A stretch of 64,000 nucleotides of DNA. Source: Candidatus Villigracilis affinis. Its GTDB lineage: Bacteria > Chloroflexota > Anaerolineae > Anaerolineales > Villigracilaceae. Shown here piece by piece: positions 44,105 through 53,789 of this stretch (position 1 is its first letter; the number at the start of each line of letters is the position of its first letter). The stretch covers positions 1 to 64,000 of the forward strand of contig JADKEA010000003.1 in NCBI GenBank assembly GCA_016718275.1, given 5' to 3'. The translations under genes were made by a program, and so were the position numbers. The notes beneath the pieces are model-generated. The model worked only from the letters and a program-made list of their open reading frames with translations, did not search any database and had not been told where the DNA came from.

Positions 44105-45004
44105 TTACTTTATTTCACCATTCAACTGCTTGATCTTGATGAATAACTCGCGCCACTGGATCTTGGAGACCCCGAGTTTTTGGCGGATGCTATCCGCCTC
44201 GATGCCTGCTTGATAATCACGCAGGGCGCATGTCCAGCGGCACATATCGAAGGAGAGGTGCTTGGTGAGGCCTGCTTCTGCGCCGATATCCTCTAATAGA
44301 TATTCCAACCTGCGCGGAGACCATGCGAAGACCTGGTCAACGGGTTGATATTGTGCGAGATATTCCTTGTACGCGTCGATCCAATCTTCGGTAAGCTGTA
44401 TTTTGCGTTCCTTGTAGCGGTTGGCCGGGCTGGCATATCGGATAAAGACATGCGGTCCGTTCTTGGCTTCGAGGTCAATGTGATTGATATGGATGCCAAG
44501 GCATTCACTTTTCTTAATGCCTGTTGTAAGCAGCAGATATACAAGCGTATAAGAGCGGGCATCTGGTTTGGCAGATCGTCGGTGGCGGTCTGCGGCAAGC
44601 AGGACGGCTTCGTATTCCTGATCGGTCAGCACCTGTGGAAGCGGACTGATGGCCGAGCGTTGCAGTACTTTTTCGGCGGGGTCCAAGACCAGCGAACCAT
44701 GTTGATGCAGCCAGCGGAAGAATGACTTGATCGAAGTGATGCGCCGTGACAAAGTCTTTGGGCTGCATGGGATTCCGCGCTCTTTTTCCATCCATGTGAA
44801 GAAGCGGTTGAGGTCTTCAGTGGTAATGGAGCCGATGGTTTGGTCTGGGGCGAGGAATTGGGTGAGCAGACGAACATCTGAAAGAAATGCCTTGACCGTG
44901 TTGGTGGAGCGTCCCTGGTCGTACATGAACATTTCCCAGCCATTGATGGCGGCAGGGAGCAGGGTCTTGGCTGAAATATGTGCTGAATCGGGTGTTTTTG
45001 CCAT
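44105..45004 (-). CDS. Tyrosine recombinase-fold protein lacking catalytic residues
   Basis: The 299-residue protein has the SAM-like N-terminal core-binding domain (about 15-105; INGWEMFMYDQGRSTNTVKAFLSDV) and the catalytic-domain fold (about 125-295). Alignment by eye with XerC/D shows the box I Arg replaced by Lys164 (TGIKKSE), the box II HxxR His replaced by Asp253 (DMCRW; Arg256 and Trp257 kept) and the nucleophilic Tyr replaced by Phe288 (ELFIKI). It therefore should not cut DNA. It may bind DNA as a structural or regulatory protein. It has its own promoter and a palindrome at the start. No att site or mobile genes lie nearby. Confidence 0.8.
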   Translation of the reverse strand: MAKTPDSAHISAKTLLPAAINGWEMFMYDQGRSTNTVKAFLSDVRLLTQFLAPDQTIGSITTEDLNRFFTWMEKERGIPCSPKTLSRRITSIKSFFRWLHQHGSLVLDPAEKVLQRSAISPLPQVLTDQEYEAVLLAADRHRRSAKPDARSYTLVYLLLTTGIKKSECLGIHINHIDLEAKNGPHVFIRYASPANRYKERKIQLTEDWIDAYKEYLAQYQPVDQVFAWSPRRLEYLLEDIGAEAGLTKHLSFDMCRWTCALRDYQAGIEADSIRQKLGVSKIQWRELFIKIKQLNGEIK

Positions 45005-45014
45005 TGGTCTTCCT

Positions 45015-45071
45015 TGCGCTCTAGCGCATAGTCTTTTCGTATAGTTTAGCGAATATGGGAGAGGTTGTCAA
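45015..45071 (-). promoter_or_regulatory. Promoter and palindrome of the recombinase-like gene
   Basis: TTGACA (45071-45066), a 17-base spacer and TAAACT (45048-45043) form a good promoter. The 14-base perfect palindrome TGCGCTCTAGCGCA at 45015-45028 lies just after the expected start of transcription and before the AAGGAAGA ribosome site, a usual place for an operator. Confidence 0.7.
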
Positions 45072-45152
45072 CGGGGGAAGTTGAATCTGTAATGTAGCTT
45101 TAAGCAAGGGATTTGGCGTTGTTTAGGTTGAGTTGTGGCGCGCAAACCATGT

Positions 45153-46667
45153 TTAGTGCGATAGATCCTGGGGTTGAAAGCAGGCTTCGTAGTCATAGCC
45201 GAGCACGACGCGGTATTGCACTGTGCTGTTTGCGTCGGGTAGGGAAATTACATTTGCAGAATACAGGTTGAGGGCTGTGATGATCGTCTCTCTTTGAGCA
45301 GGATCCTGCCCGGGAGTGAAATCCACGATCACCGAGTTGGCATAGTCGCGGCGGTCGGCATTCGAAATAATGGTTTGGTAGCCCGCGTAATTCAGGCGCG
45401 ACGCGGCGAGGGCATCCAGTGTGTCGGTGGGGGAACCGTTTTGCACCTCGACAGTAACCGATTCACGCTGGGCGGCAAAGGTGGAAAGGGTGGTGGCTTC
45501 AATGAGCATTTGACTGAGCTCGGCTTCATTTGGCAGCAAAACCGCTGCGCCAGCAGGTGTGGTCCACGAGCTGACGTAGGGCGGACGAATGAAGTAGCCG
45601 CGAATATTGGCGTTTGTAAAGTTGACGGCGTAAGGCGACATAAGCAGCATGTCGGCAAGGCTCATGTCGGTGATAACCGTACTCGAAAAATCGTTGTAGA
45701 GCTGCGGGATCTTGCTGAAGGTATCCGTTTGCAGCGCTTTTTGGAAAATATAGCGCAATACTTCCTGCTGACGGCGGCCTCGGTCAAAATCAGATGACTT
45801 GGAACGGGAGCGTGCATACCAAAGCGCGAGGTCGCCATCCATATGAACCTGACCGGGGCCGACGGTGTAAAGCCACCAGTTGTTTTCATCGTAAATGTCG
45901 AGAGTCGGTTCGATCAAGCGCCAGTCGGTATAGGCGCAGGCAACAGGGACTTCGATGCCGCCAAGGGTATCCACAATGCGGCGGAAGCCGTCGAATTCCA
46001 CCATGGCCGTGTGGTCGATACGGATGCCAAGATTGTATGTGACTGTGTCTTTTAGCAAGCCCGGGCCACCGCCTACGTAGCCGCCGATCTCTCCGCTTTG
46101 ATAAGCGGTATTGATGCGCTGCATCCCGACGGTTGGAATGTAGATCCACAGATCGCGCGGGATCGAAATGAGCGAGACCTGTCCCTCCTTGGGCCAGACG
46201 ATGGCAATAACCAGCGTGTCGGTACGATAGGAGGAACCGGGACGTTTATCCGAGCCGATGAGCAGGAAGTTGATCGTCTCGTTATCGGTGAGCGGAGGTA
46301 AAGCAGTTGGAGTGACATCAACAATTTCAACAATTGGCGGGGCAGCTACGGTTGGAAAAAGCTGATTAAAATCCACGGTTGCGGTGGAGTCTGAAGGCGG
46401 CGAAGATGTGGGGGACGGCGTTTCGGTGGGCAGAATCACGGTGGGAGGTACAGGCGTGACTGTATCCGCGGGGACCGATAATACTGATGCCTGCGTGGGC
46501 GTATTGAGTGATGGTTGAAACGGTGTGGGGGTGGGGGATGGATTTGGCGCGGATGTAATTAATATAAATGGCAGAGGTGCTGGTTCCACCACTTGGGCAG
46601 GCGCCCCACATGCAGAAGACAAAATCGAAAGGAGTATGAGCGACAAAAAAAAGGAATAGGGTTTCAT
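45153..46667 (-). CDS. LytR-CpsA-Psr (LCP) family lipoprotein
   Basis: LCP enzymes attach phosphate-linked polymers to peptidoglycan. The 504-residue protein has a signal peptide with the lipobox LSSAC, a Pro/Thr-rich linker (about 25-125), the LCP domain (about 130-310; FLLIGSDKRPGSSYRTDTLVIAI, SIPRDLWIYIP, YARSRSKSSDFDRGRRQQEVL with the conserved Asp and Arg residues) and a LytR C-terminal domain (VTVEVQNGSPTDTL to about residue 480). Being a lipoprotein instead of a type II membrane protein is a small variation. It fits a single-membrane cell wall. Confidence 0.9.
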   Translation of the reverse strand: MKPYSFFLSLILLSILSSACGAPAQVVEPAPLPFILITSAPNPSPTPTPFQPSLNTPTQASVLSVPADTVTPVPPTVILPTETPSPTSSPPSDSTATVDFNQLFPTVAAPPIVEIVDVTPTALPPLTDNETINFLLIGSDKRPGSSYRTDTLVIAIVWPKEGQVSLISIPRDLWIYIPTVGMQRINTAYQSGEIGGYVGGGPGLLKDTVTYNLGIRIDHTAMVEFDGFRRIVDTLGGIEVPVACAYTDWRLIEPTLDIYDENNWWLYTVGPGQVHMDGDLALWYARSRSKSSDFDRGRRQQEVLRYIFQKALQTDTFSKIPQLYNDFSSTVITDMSLADMLLMSPYAVNFTNANIRGYFIRPPYVSSWTTPAGAAVLLPNEAELSQMLIEATTLSTFAAQRESVTVEVQNGSPTDTLDALAASRLNYAGYQTIISNADRRDYANSVIVDFTPGQDPAQRETIITALNLYSANVISLPDANSTVQYRVVLGYDYEACFQPQDLSH

Positions 46668-46746
46668 CTATGAGGGCGCTTTTCCGACAGGATGCAACAA
46701 ATATACCACCCGCCGGGCGGGCGCGAACCTTAATTCATTTTGCCGA

Positions 46747-47577
46747 TCATGGCGGGAATGGTGTGGGGCTGGCTGTCAACGTAGGTAAATTTGTCGACGT
46801 TGCTGTGGCAGGAACTGTAGGTGTGGGTGTCGCTGTGGGCGGTATGGGCGTGATTGTGAGCACAGTTGTAGCTGTGTAAGGCAGGGCAGTTTCTGTCAGT
46901 AACTGAGTCGGGGCCGTGGTCACGGTGCTGCCTGGCAATGGAGTTGGGAAGGGCGTACGTGTGGCGACATTTGGAACCCACAATACCTCGCCCGTACGGA
47001 TCAAGTCGGTGCTCAGGCAGTTGACACTCTTCAATAAGCCAGCCGTTGAATAGTGGTTTAACGCGATCGCATAAATGGTATCACCCGCCTTGACGATATA
47101 AGAATTTATCCAGCCAGAAGCGCCCTTAACGCAGGCAGGAACAGTGCTTGTCATCACGGCAGGCGCATACAAAATGGAACCTGCTACGAGATTATCGCTG
47201 ATCAAACAATTTCCAACGCGAAGCGATTCCTTGGTAGTGCGATATTGCTGGGCAATGCCATCCAGGGTCTGACCAGCCTGAACGATCACCTGACTCCAGC
47301 CAGCGGGGGGCAGGCACGAGACCGGCGGCGGCGGGGTGGATGTCGATGTAGGGGCTGGGCTGGGAGTGGGAGATTCGGGGCCTGCGGTCTGGGTGATCGT
47401 AGGGACCAATGTAAACGTGGCGGTCAGCGGAGCGGGCGAAGGAAATAAAAAGTTTGTGGGGGTGGGAGCGGCCTGCGGCACAAATTCCACAAGCGAAATG
47501 GATAATGCCCCGACCGTCAAACCGATCGAGATCAGGGCTACCACCAGCGCGTTTCTGAGATCGCGCATGCCTTGCAT
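46747..47577 (-). CDS. Membrane-anchored protein with two LysM domains
   Basis: The 276-residue protein has one N-terminal membrane helix (about 10-32), a Pro/Thr-rich linker, two LysM-like domains (QVIVQAGQTLDGIAQQYRTT and SYIVKAGDTIYAIALNHYST, about 95-200) and a Pro/Thr tail. LysM binds peptidoglycan or chitin. There is no catalytic domain. Its ATG overlaps the last base of the preceding kinase stop (TAATG), so the two are coupled, suggesting a wall-related signal for that sensor. The Thr/Pro regions look glycosylation-prone. Confidence 0.85.
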   Translation of the reverse strand: MQGMRDLRNALVVALISIGLTVGALSISLVEFVPQAAPTPTNFLFPSPAPLTATFTLVPTITQTAGPESPTPSPAPTSTSTPPPPVSCLPPAGWSQVIVQAGQTLDGIAQQYRTTKESLRVGNCLISDNLVAGSILYAPAVMTSTVPACVKGASGWINSYIVKAGDTIYAIALNHYSTAGLLKSVNCLSTDLIRTGEVLWVPNVATRTPFPTPLPGSTVTTAPTQLLTETALPYTATTVLTITPIPPTATPTPTVPATATSTNLPTLTASPTPFPP

Positions 47578-49922
47578 TATTTCTTTCCTTTAGGCTTGGT
47601 TTTGGATTTACTTTCTGCACCGCCGGCAATGGGCAGCAACACACTGAATGTCGAACCTGTGTCCTGTTCGCTTTCCACCCAGATGCGGCCATGCTGGGCC
47701 TCGGTGAGGGTCTTTGCGATGGAAAGGCCGACGCCCGTATCGCCGACGCCTTGGATCAAAACGTTGTCCGCACGATAAAGGCGGGTGAACACACGCGGCA
47801 ATTCATTTGCTGGAATTCCACCGCCGCTGTCTGTCACCTGGATGAGGATGAATTCGGTATTTTCCTCGCTTCGTGTCTGGACCTTGAGCCTGACCGTGCC
47901 TTCGAACGGAGTCGCCGCCCCTGCATTTTGCAGCAGGTGAATGAGTATCTGTTGCAAAGCCTCGCGGTCAGCATGGATCGGCGAAAGTGTCTTCGGTAAT
48001 TCGAGGTGCATGGAAATATTCTTTTCACGCACCTGCGTACTGGTGTAAGACATGGCATTGTCGATGATCGCATTCAAATCCACGGCTTCGGGGTTGAGAT
48101 CGTTCAACTCCGCTTCCAATGTTGTGATCTGGATCATGTCATCGGTCAAGCTGCGGATGCGTTCCGTCGAAGCCTTAACGCGTTCCACGAACTTGCGCTG
48201 CAACGCGCCCAGAATGCCCACCGATTCGCCCAACAGCAGGTCGGTATATCCGACGATGGATGACAAAGGCTGGCGCAATTCCTGCGCAATGGAAGCGACG
48301 ACTTCCGCCTGTTCCGTGCTTTTGACGGCCACATGACCTTTTTCCAACTCGCGAGTCTTCATGTTAGCTTCCATGAGTTGGTTCTGCAAATAAGCGACTT
48401 CCTGCAGGGTGGTCCTCAATTCCTGCTCGATCTGGGTTGCGGAATATGAACCTGGCTGCAGGCTCTTGCCTGAACGCAGTTCGCCGTTTTCAAGTTGTAA
48501 CTGCTCAATGATACGCTGAGATTCTTCCTGTGCTTGAAGCAGGGAAGCCATTTCCACAGAGCCAGCCTTTTGTACTTCGGCTTGCGCTTTCTCCAGTTCA
48601 TCGGTTAGTTCGCGCACACGGCGTTCCAGATCGGCAACCTGTAAAAGCGCTTCACTGCTTTGCGCTTCCATTTTGTTGACCTTCTGGCTGCGCTTGATGA
48701 TCGGTACGAGCGATGTGGCGATATTGGAGAGATAAGCTTGGTCTTCGGCTGTCCAGGTGCGGTCGGAATAGGGAGAGAGTAAAAGAATTCCACCCAGAGA
48801 TTCCTTTTCTGGCGTCAGGATCGGCACACTCAAAAGATGACCAGGGTTGGTCAGCCCGAGAATATCGCTCAAGCCTTTAATATCGGCCGAGGTGCTGCTC
48901 GAAGGCATTCGCAACGGGCGTCCACGCTGCAGTGAATTTGCCAGCATGGGGATCGAACCTTTGTTGAGCGAGCCGCCGTCCAGTGTGTCTTCGCGGATCA
49001 AGTCATAACCGCCTGCGATGGCGAGTTGATTGTTACTGTCGTTCAGATAGATCATAAAGCACAGATCAGAAAGCATGGTCTGTGCAATTGCGCGTGTAAT
49101 GGCCTGACTTACTTTTGTTGGATTCGTCTCAGCCGCCAGCGCAAGCATGGCGTGGAAGGTCTTCGGGTCCGTGCTGTAGCGTCTGCGTTCCCCAAGATCA
49201 TCCTGTTTCTGCGCCGCCTGTCTTGTGGAGGATTCATTGACAGATTGGGTGGAAGAGAAACGCTGTGGCAGTGTCAGCAGAATCGGATATGCCACCATAT
49301 AAGCGAGTCGGACAATGCCCGAGTAATTTCCATCGCTTGCCACAAGCAAATGTCCCACATGACCAAGAGCACCGATTCCCAACAAGACAATTCCATACCA
49401 CATGCCGTCTGGCTTGCGGACGAATAAAATGGAAATCCCGATCAGCGCAGCAAGGATGGAGCCGATCTGCCAGAACAAATCGTCGGCAGTCTGGTTATAG
49501 GTCACTGTTGTGATCTGCGGCTGCCAGGTGAGCAAACTTAGTCCAAGCGCCGTAAGCACCAACAGACTCAATAAAACCGCCGCAGCATCTGCGGGGCGGC
49601 TGGGTTCAGGAAAGGCGTAAACCCATGTGATCCAGATAATTCCAAAAACGATGAAGGCCCGATCCATGGGGGGCAGGATCGCATTTGGGTCGATCAAATC
49701 CTGCCAGCCAAGTCCGCTGAACACGAACATGATCACTTGTGCGGCAAGCAAAACACCGAGCCCGACCAGGGCCCGTCTTGCTTGTGGATACTCACTTGCC
49801 CGCCAATGATTGAACGCCGATTGAAGCGCACTGGCCACGGCAAACACCAGCACAACATAATAGACCAGGTTGCCTGGTGATATGGTTAGTAATTCAAGGA
49901 TTTGACTGATAAATGGGCTCAT
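47577..49922 (-). CDS. Membrane sensor kinase-like protein lacking the phospho-accepting His
   Basis: The 781-residue protein has seven or so membrane helices (about 15-215), a GAF domain (about 255-410), a coiled coil (about 415-540) and a HisKA/HATPase region. The H-box reads SIAQELRQPLSSIVGY, with Gln where SHELRTPL kinases have the acceptor His. The ATP-binding part keeps HLLQNA, DSGGGIPANELPRVFTRLYR and GVGLSIAKTL. It may be a pseudokinase that signals by ATP-driven shape change. I start at the ATG at 49922; an in-frame start nine codons earlier is possible. It is coupled to the LysM gene. Confidence 0.85.
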   Translation of the reverse strand: MSPFISQILELLTISPGNLVYYVVLVFAVASALQSAFNHWRASEYPQARRALVGLGVLLAAQVIMFVFSGLGWQDLIDPNAILPPMDRAFIVFGIIWITWVYAFPEPSRPADAAAVLLSLLVLTALGLSLLTWQPQITTVTYNQTADDLFWQIGSILAALIGISILFVRKPDGMWYGIVLLGIGALGHVGHLLVASDGNYSGIVRLAYMVAYPILLTLPQRFSSTQSVNESSTRQAAQKQDDLGERRRYSTDPKTFHAMLALAAETNPTKVSQAITRAIAQTMLSDLCFMIYLNDSNNQLAIAGGYDLIREDTLDGGSLNKGSIPMLANSLQRGRPLRMPSSSTSADIKGLSDILGLTNPGHLLSVPILTPEKESLGGILLLSPYSDRTWTAEDQAYLSNIATSLVPIIKRSQKVNKMEAQSSEALLQVADLERRVRELTDELEKAQAEVQKAGSVEMASLLQAQEESQRIIEQLQLENGELRSGKSLQPGSYSATQIEQELRTTLQEVAYLQNQLMEANMKTRELEKGHVAVKSTEQAEVVASIAQELRQPLSSIVGYTDLLLGESVGILGALQRKFVERVKASTERIRSLTDDMIQITTLEAELNDLNPEAVDLNAIIDNAMSYTSTQVREKNISMHLELPKTLSPIHADREALQQILIHLLQNAGAATPFEGTVRLKVQTRSEENTEFILIQVTDSGGGIPANELPRVFTRLYRADNVLIQGVGDTGVGLSIAKTLTEAQHGRIWVESEQDTGSTFSVLLPIAGGAESKSKTKPKGKK

Positions 49923-49985
49923 TTCAACTTTATTATACTGCCAGTTCAAAAAAATATGGTTCGCTCACGTATAATTACCATTACA

Positions 49986-51386
49986 ATGCTGAATAAAAAG
50001 ATCGTCATTCCCGTTGCGATTGCAGCGGTTCTCGCCGCCATTTTTTTGCCGATCCTGTTCACAGGTCAAAATGCGCTGAAACGCGCCGATGCCGAATTTG
50101 CCGCGCAAAATTATGCCGAATCCGCGAAATCCTACGAACGGGCGGCGCGCTTCCTTTTCTGGCGTGAAGACCTGTGGGAAAAAGCGGGAATTGCAGCGGC
50201 GAAAAACGAAAATCCAACCCAAGCCATCGATCTTTTTGCGCACGCATCCACACTCTCTGAAGAAGGTTGGGTATGGTTGGGGTCATCGTATTTGTCGTTG
50301 GGCGAGCTTGATTCGGCGGCCACGGCATTTCAGGCGGGTTTGAAAAATCATAATTCGCCCATGTTGTATGGTCTGCTGGCTTTCACCTATCGTCAGCAAA
50401 AAAATTGGGAGGCCGAACGCAGCGCATTGGAATCTCAATTGCTGTTGGATATAAATGGGGGAGATGTCTACGCCCGATACAGACTCGGCCTCTTGTTGAG
50501 TGTTTTAGAGCCCGAACAGGCTCTTTCCAATTTAATGCTCGCTTCCTCCCTTAACCCTGAGTTTGATCCCGCAGTGCAGACATTGCGCACCGCCTTGAAT
50601 TTATCTGCCACACAACCCGACGCCTCCCAGCAAATGGTCACCATGGGCCGTGCCCTCGGGCTCGTGCAAGAGTGGGAATTAGCCATGACTGCATTTGAGA
50701 AAGCCATTTCCATTGACGCCGAGAATGCCGAGGCGTGGGCGTGGCTCGGCGAAGCAAAACAGCAGATCGGTCAAGGTGGGATCGTGGAATTGGATCAGGC
50801 AGTCGCGTTGGATCATACATCCGTCATTGTCCGCGCTTTGCGTGGATTGTATTGGCGGCGTCAGGAAAAATATTCGCAGATGCTGGCCGAGTATTTGCTG
50901 GCCGCCGAATACGACCCAACCAACCCCACTTGGCAGGCAGAGATCGGCAACGCACACATCAAACGTGGCGACCTTGTCTCTGCATTTACGGCATATCAAC
51001 AAGCCGCCGAACTCGCACCGAATGACCCGACCTATTGGCGTTTGCTGGCGGTCTTTTGCGCCGAAAATACTGTGCACTTGGAAGATGTAGGGTTGCCCGC
51101 TGCAGAAAAAGCCGTCGAACTTGCACCGAACGACCCGCTTGCCCTGGATGCATTGGGTTGGTCTTATCTTGCTTCGGGCAGGTTTGCCAATGCCGAAAAT
51201 GTCTTCATGGATTTGATCGCGCGTTTCCCCGATCATTTGCAGGCCCATATTCACCTTGCCCTCACTTATCTTTCGATGGGTAATCGAGAAGCCGCTTTTG
51301 AAAAATTGAATTTCGTAAAAAACACCGACCCTGCAGGTCAATACGGCCAGGAAGCTGGGCGGCTGCTTCAACAATATTTTCCGTAA
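49986..51386 (+). CDS. Membrane-anchored TPR-repeat protein
   Basis: The 466-residue protein has one N-terminal membrane helix (about 4-24) and then about ten TPR units, seen in NALKRADAEFAAQNYAESAKSYERAA, AFEKAISIDAENAEAWAWLGEA and AVELAPNDPLALDALGWSYLASG. TPR arrays bind protein partners; no enzyme is attached. I start at 49986 (MLNKKIV); earlier Mets in frame overlap the divergent sensor gene. It is probably exposed outside the membrane. It ends at a strong terminator. Confidence 0.85.
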   Translation: MLNKKIVIPVAIAAVLAAIFLPILFTGQNALKRADAEFAAQNYAESAKSYERAARFLFWREDLWEKAGIAAAKNENPTQAIDLFAHASTLSEEGWVWLGSSYLSLGELDSAATAFQAGLKNHNSPMLYGLLAFTYRQQKNWEAERSALESQLLLDINGGDVYARYRLGLLLSVLEPEQALSNLMLASSLNPEFDPAVQTLRTALNLSATQPDASQQMVTMGRALGLVQEWELAMTAFEKAISIDAENAEAWAWLGEAKQQIGQGGIVELDQAVALDHTSVIVRALRGLYWRRQEKYSQMLAEYLLAAEYDPTNPTWQAEIGNAHIKRGDLVSAFTAYQQAAELAPNDPTYWRLLAVFCAENTVHLEDVGLPAAEKAVELAPNDPLALDALGWSYLASGRFANAENVFMDLIARFPDHLQAHIHLALTYLSMGNREAAFEKLNFVKNTDPAGQYGQEAGRLLQQYFP

Positions 51387-51387
51387 A

Positions 51388-51424
51388 AAACATTCAGTCG
51401 AGGCCAAGCCTCGACTGAATGTTT
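51388..51424 (+). terminator. Terminator after the TPR gene
   Basis: AACATTCAGTCGAGGC pairs with GCCTCGACTGAATGTT with a 3-base loop, next to A and T runs. It directly follows the stop. Confidence 0.9.
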
Positions 51425-51517
51425 AATGGTATTTGCATTGAGTGTAATTGAAGTATTGCTATAAAACACCCTTCGACTGCGCCGCGAAGAACATGCGACT
51501 CTGTTCAGGTGGGTAAG

Positions 51518-52711
51518 TTATTTTTTTCTTTCCACTTTCACCAACTCAGATTCGACGAAGGGTTCACGGGTTTCGAAGTTGAAGCGTTTGAAAACTTCGG
51601 GGTACATGGCTACGATCTGTTCGCGGGTAAAGCCCATGCTTTCGTACGAGTAGGCGTGGTCGCTGTTGAAGGTGAGGGTTTCTTTCACGGCCTGGTCAAT
51701 GATAACGGGCAGGCCAGGTTTATCAGGATAGCCGAACTGTTCATAGAACGCGCGGATGACGGTCTCCGGGCGCTGGATCAGGTCATCGTATTTCATGATC
51801 AGGTGTCGGGGAGATGGATGCGCATCCAGATATTGAAGCGGGTGACTGTACCAGTGTTGGGTCATGTCCACGATCTCGTCGATGTAAAAGAATCCTTCGC
51901 CTGGATCGGTGAATTGCCGCCTTGCGTAATTGATCCACGAAATGGTGGAGGGGAGCATATCCAGCGGATTACGGGCGAGATAAATGATGCGCGCTTCGGG
52001 GAAGAATTCGGCGAGCGTTTCGATCTTTGCACTGAAAGCGGGATTCTTCGCTACGAAATATTTTTTGCCGTTCGCATACATGTGCCGCTGAATCATGGAG
52101 CGGTAGAAGGTCATGATACGTTTTTTGTGTGCGGGGCTGAGCGCTTCATCGAAATGCTGATAATTGGGCATCTCATCCATGAAAGGGAAGAGGAAAGTGA
52201 CGAAGTAGCCGTCCCAGATATGCAGGTGGATGTTCTCGTCCTCTTCGGGTTGGAAGAAGGAGATGGGATGAATCTTGATCTTGCCGAGGGTGGCGGCATC
52301 GAATTTATAGAGCAGTTTGTGTAGTGTGCCGCTGAGGTATTTGTTATCGAGCCTTGCGATGAGCTGCGTGAATTTCTTTTGTGTAACAGAGGGGGTGAGA
52401 TAAATATCCCACGTGGTCAGGCTGGTGAAGGTTTCCGTATCCCTTGAGAGCAGACGATGCAAAAAGGTCGATCCGCTGCGGAGGTTGCCGAGGATGAAAA
52501 GCGGTTTTTCGATGGGATGGTTTTTGTAAGCGGGGAAGAGGATGTCATCGAGCGCAAAGCAGAACCAGTGTACCAGTCCGCCGATGGGCCAGACGAGATA
52601 GAAAAGGGCGAGGAAAATGATTCTTTTTCGGGTGAGGCGGGCTGTGGTGTTTTTTGAGTCGAAGAATGATCGATAGAAGGTGCGCCAAAACAGGCGGAAG
52701 TTATATTTCAT
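51518..52711 (-). CDS. Sulfotransferase family protein
   Basis: The 397-residue protein has the PAPS phosphosulfate loop in FILGNLRSGSTFLHRLLSRD (about 72-92) and the 3'-phosphate site in IIYLARNPLDMLPSTISWI (about 235). An N-terminal hydrophobic segment (about 30-58) suggests membrane attachment. It probably transfers sulfate to a lipid or glycan; the acceptor is unknown. The gene stands alone, bounded upstream by the poly-G region. Confidence 0.85.
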   Translation of the reverse strand: MKYNFRLFWRTFYRSFFDSKNTTARLTRKRIIFLALFYLVWPIGGLVHWFCFALDDILFPAYKNHPIEKPLFILGNLRSGSTFLHRLLSRDTETFTSLTTWDIYLTPSVTQKKFTQLIARLDNKYLSGTLHKLLYKFDAATLGKIKIHPISFFQPEEDENIHLHIWDGYFVTFLFPFMDEMPNYQHFDEALSPAHKKRIMTFYRSMIQRHMYANGKKYFVAKNPAFSAKIETLAEFFPEARIIYLARNPLDMLPSTISWINYARRQFTDPGEGFFYIDEIVDMTQHWYSHPLQYLDAHPSPRHLIMKYDDLIQRPETVIRAFYEQFGYPDKPGLPVIIDQAVKETLTFNSDHAYSYESMGFTREQIVAMYPEVFKRFNFETREPFVESELVKVERKK

Positions 52712-52840
52712 TCAGGGCGAGATCCTTGCATGTGATAAGTACATTCAAAAAGGCCGATGGCCTTTGAGTATTCTATCACCAATTATTGAGGCGGGTTGTC
52801 CTGAATTTGGCAATAAGATTCGAAAGTTTTTGGCTGGGGT

Positions 52841-52930
<90 letters not shown>

Positions 52931-53068
52931 TTGTAGATGGGAGTTGTATTGGAGTTTTAATTGGACGGTGTTTTTTGTAAATACCTGACATTAATTCTCG
53001 AAACGCCAAATCATTCATGGAGGACTTATCGAGTCTGGCTGGGGGAAAATCTCTTTCAAGGATACACT

Positions 53069-53684
53069 TTACCAATCCCGATTCTGATAATCTTCCCAAT
53101 CGCAGTCACCATCTTTATCTACATCACAATGAGTGCCATCCAGTGTGGACATGTAATCAATCTCATTCTGCGGGGCATCGATGTGTTTTAGCACTTCCAG
53201 TTGATAGCCGTTACAGAAGCGCTCGATCTCCACGCCGCTGTACACCTCGGCTGGGACAGGCTCGCCCGGGGTGCTCATTTTGGTAGCGGGTGTAGAGTTC
53301 TGAGTGGGTGGCGTCGTGCGCAATTGTAGAGGCGTACCAGGTCACGCTGTAAAACGCAGTGGCGTTGCCTACTTCGTAGCGCGGCGGAATCTCCCAGGCC
53401 CACATGCCGCTGTGTTGTCCCTGCTCGATGATGCCGACATAGGTCTGTATTTTGGTGAAGGCTTCGGGGTCTTTTTCTTCCAGCAATGCCAGCGCAGCGC
53501 GGGTTTGTGTAATGAATTCGGGGTCCCCTTTAAGGGTGATGTTCCCGTAGACCAGCGGATTGTCGTTCGTGCCAGTTGGTATCGCTGCCACGGTTTGCGT
53601 AGCAGGCGTGGATATTCCCACACACGCAATGCTGAATAACAGCAGGGTCAACAAAACGAAAATGGGACGTTTCATCAGAATCAT
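53069..53684 (-). pseudogene. Secreted lipoprotein with calcium-type C-terminus (one frameshift)
   Basis: Two overlapping frames join into one protein of about 204 residues if one base is removed from the CCCC run near 53270. The N-terminal part has a lipoprotein signal (LLLFSIAC) and then AALALLEEKDPEAFTKIQTYVGIIEQG and ATAFYSVTWYASTIAHDATHSELYTRYQ. The shifted part has EVYSGVEIERFCNGYQLEVLKHI and ends DVDKDGDCDWEDYQNRDW, an EF-hand or Excalibur-like metal loop. Total length is 3n+1, as expected from one extra base. A sequencing error is more likely than decay. I do not recognise the family. Confidence 0.7.
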
Positions 53685-53789
53685 TATCCCTCCAATCTCT
53701 GTGGTGGGTCATGACAACTTAATCCCAAAACATCCTGCTTATGAGTAGTACAATTCCCTCATCTTTGAGAATAAACTTTGGAGGTAGCC

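Noticed and set aside
44105..45071. Prophage or integrative element around the recombinase-like gene
   Set aside because: No other mobile genes, no tRNA target and no direct-repeat ends were found, and the protein lacks catalytic residues.
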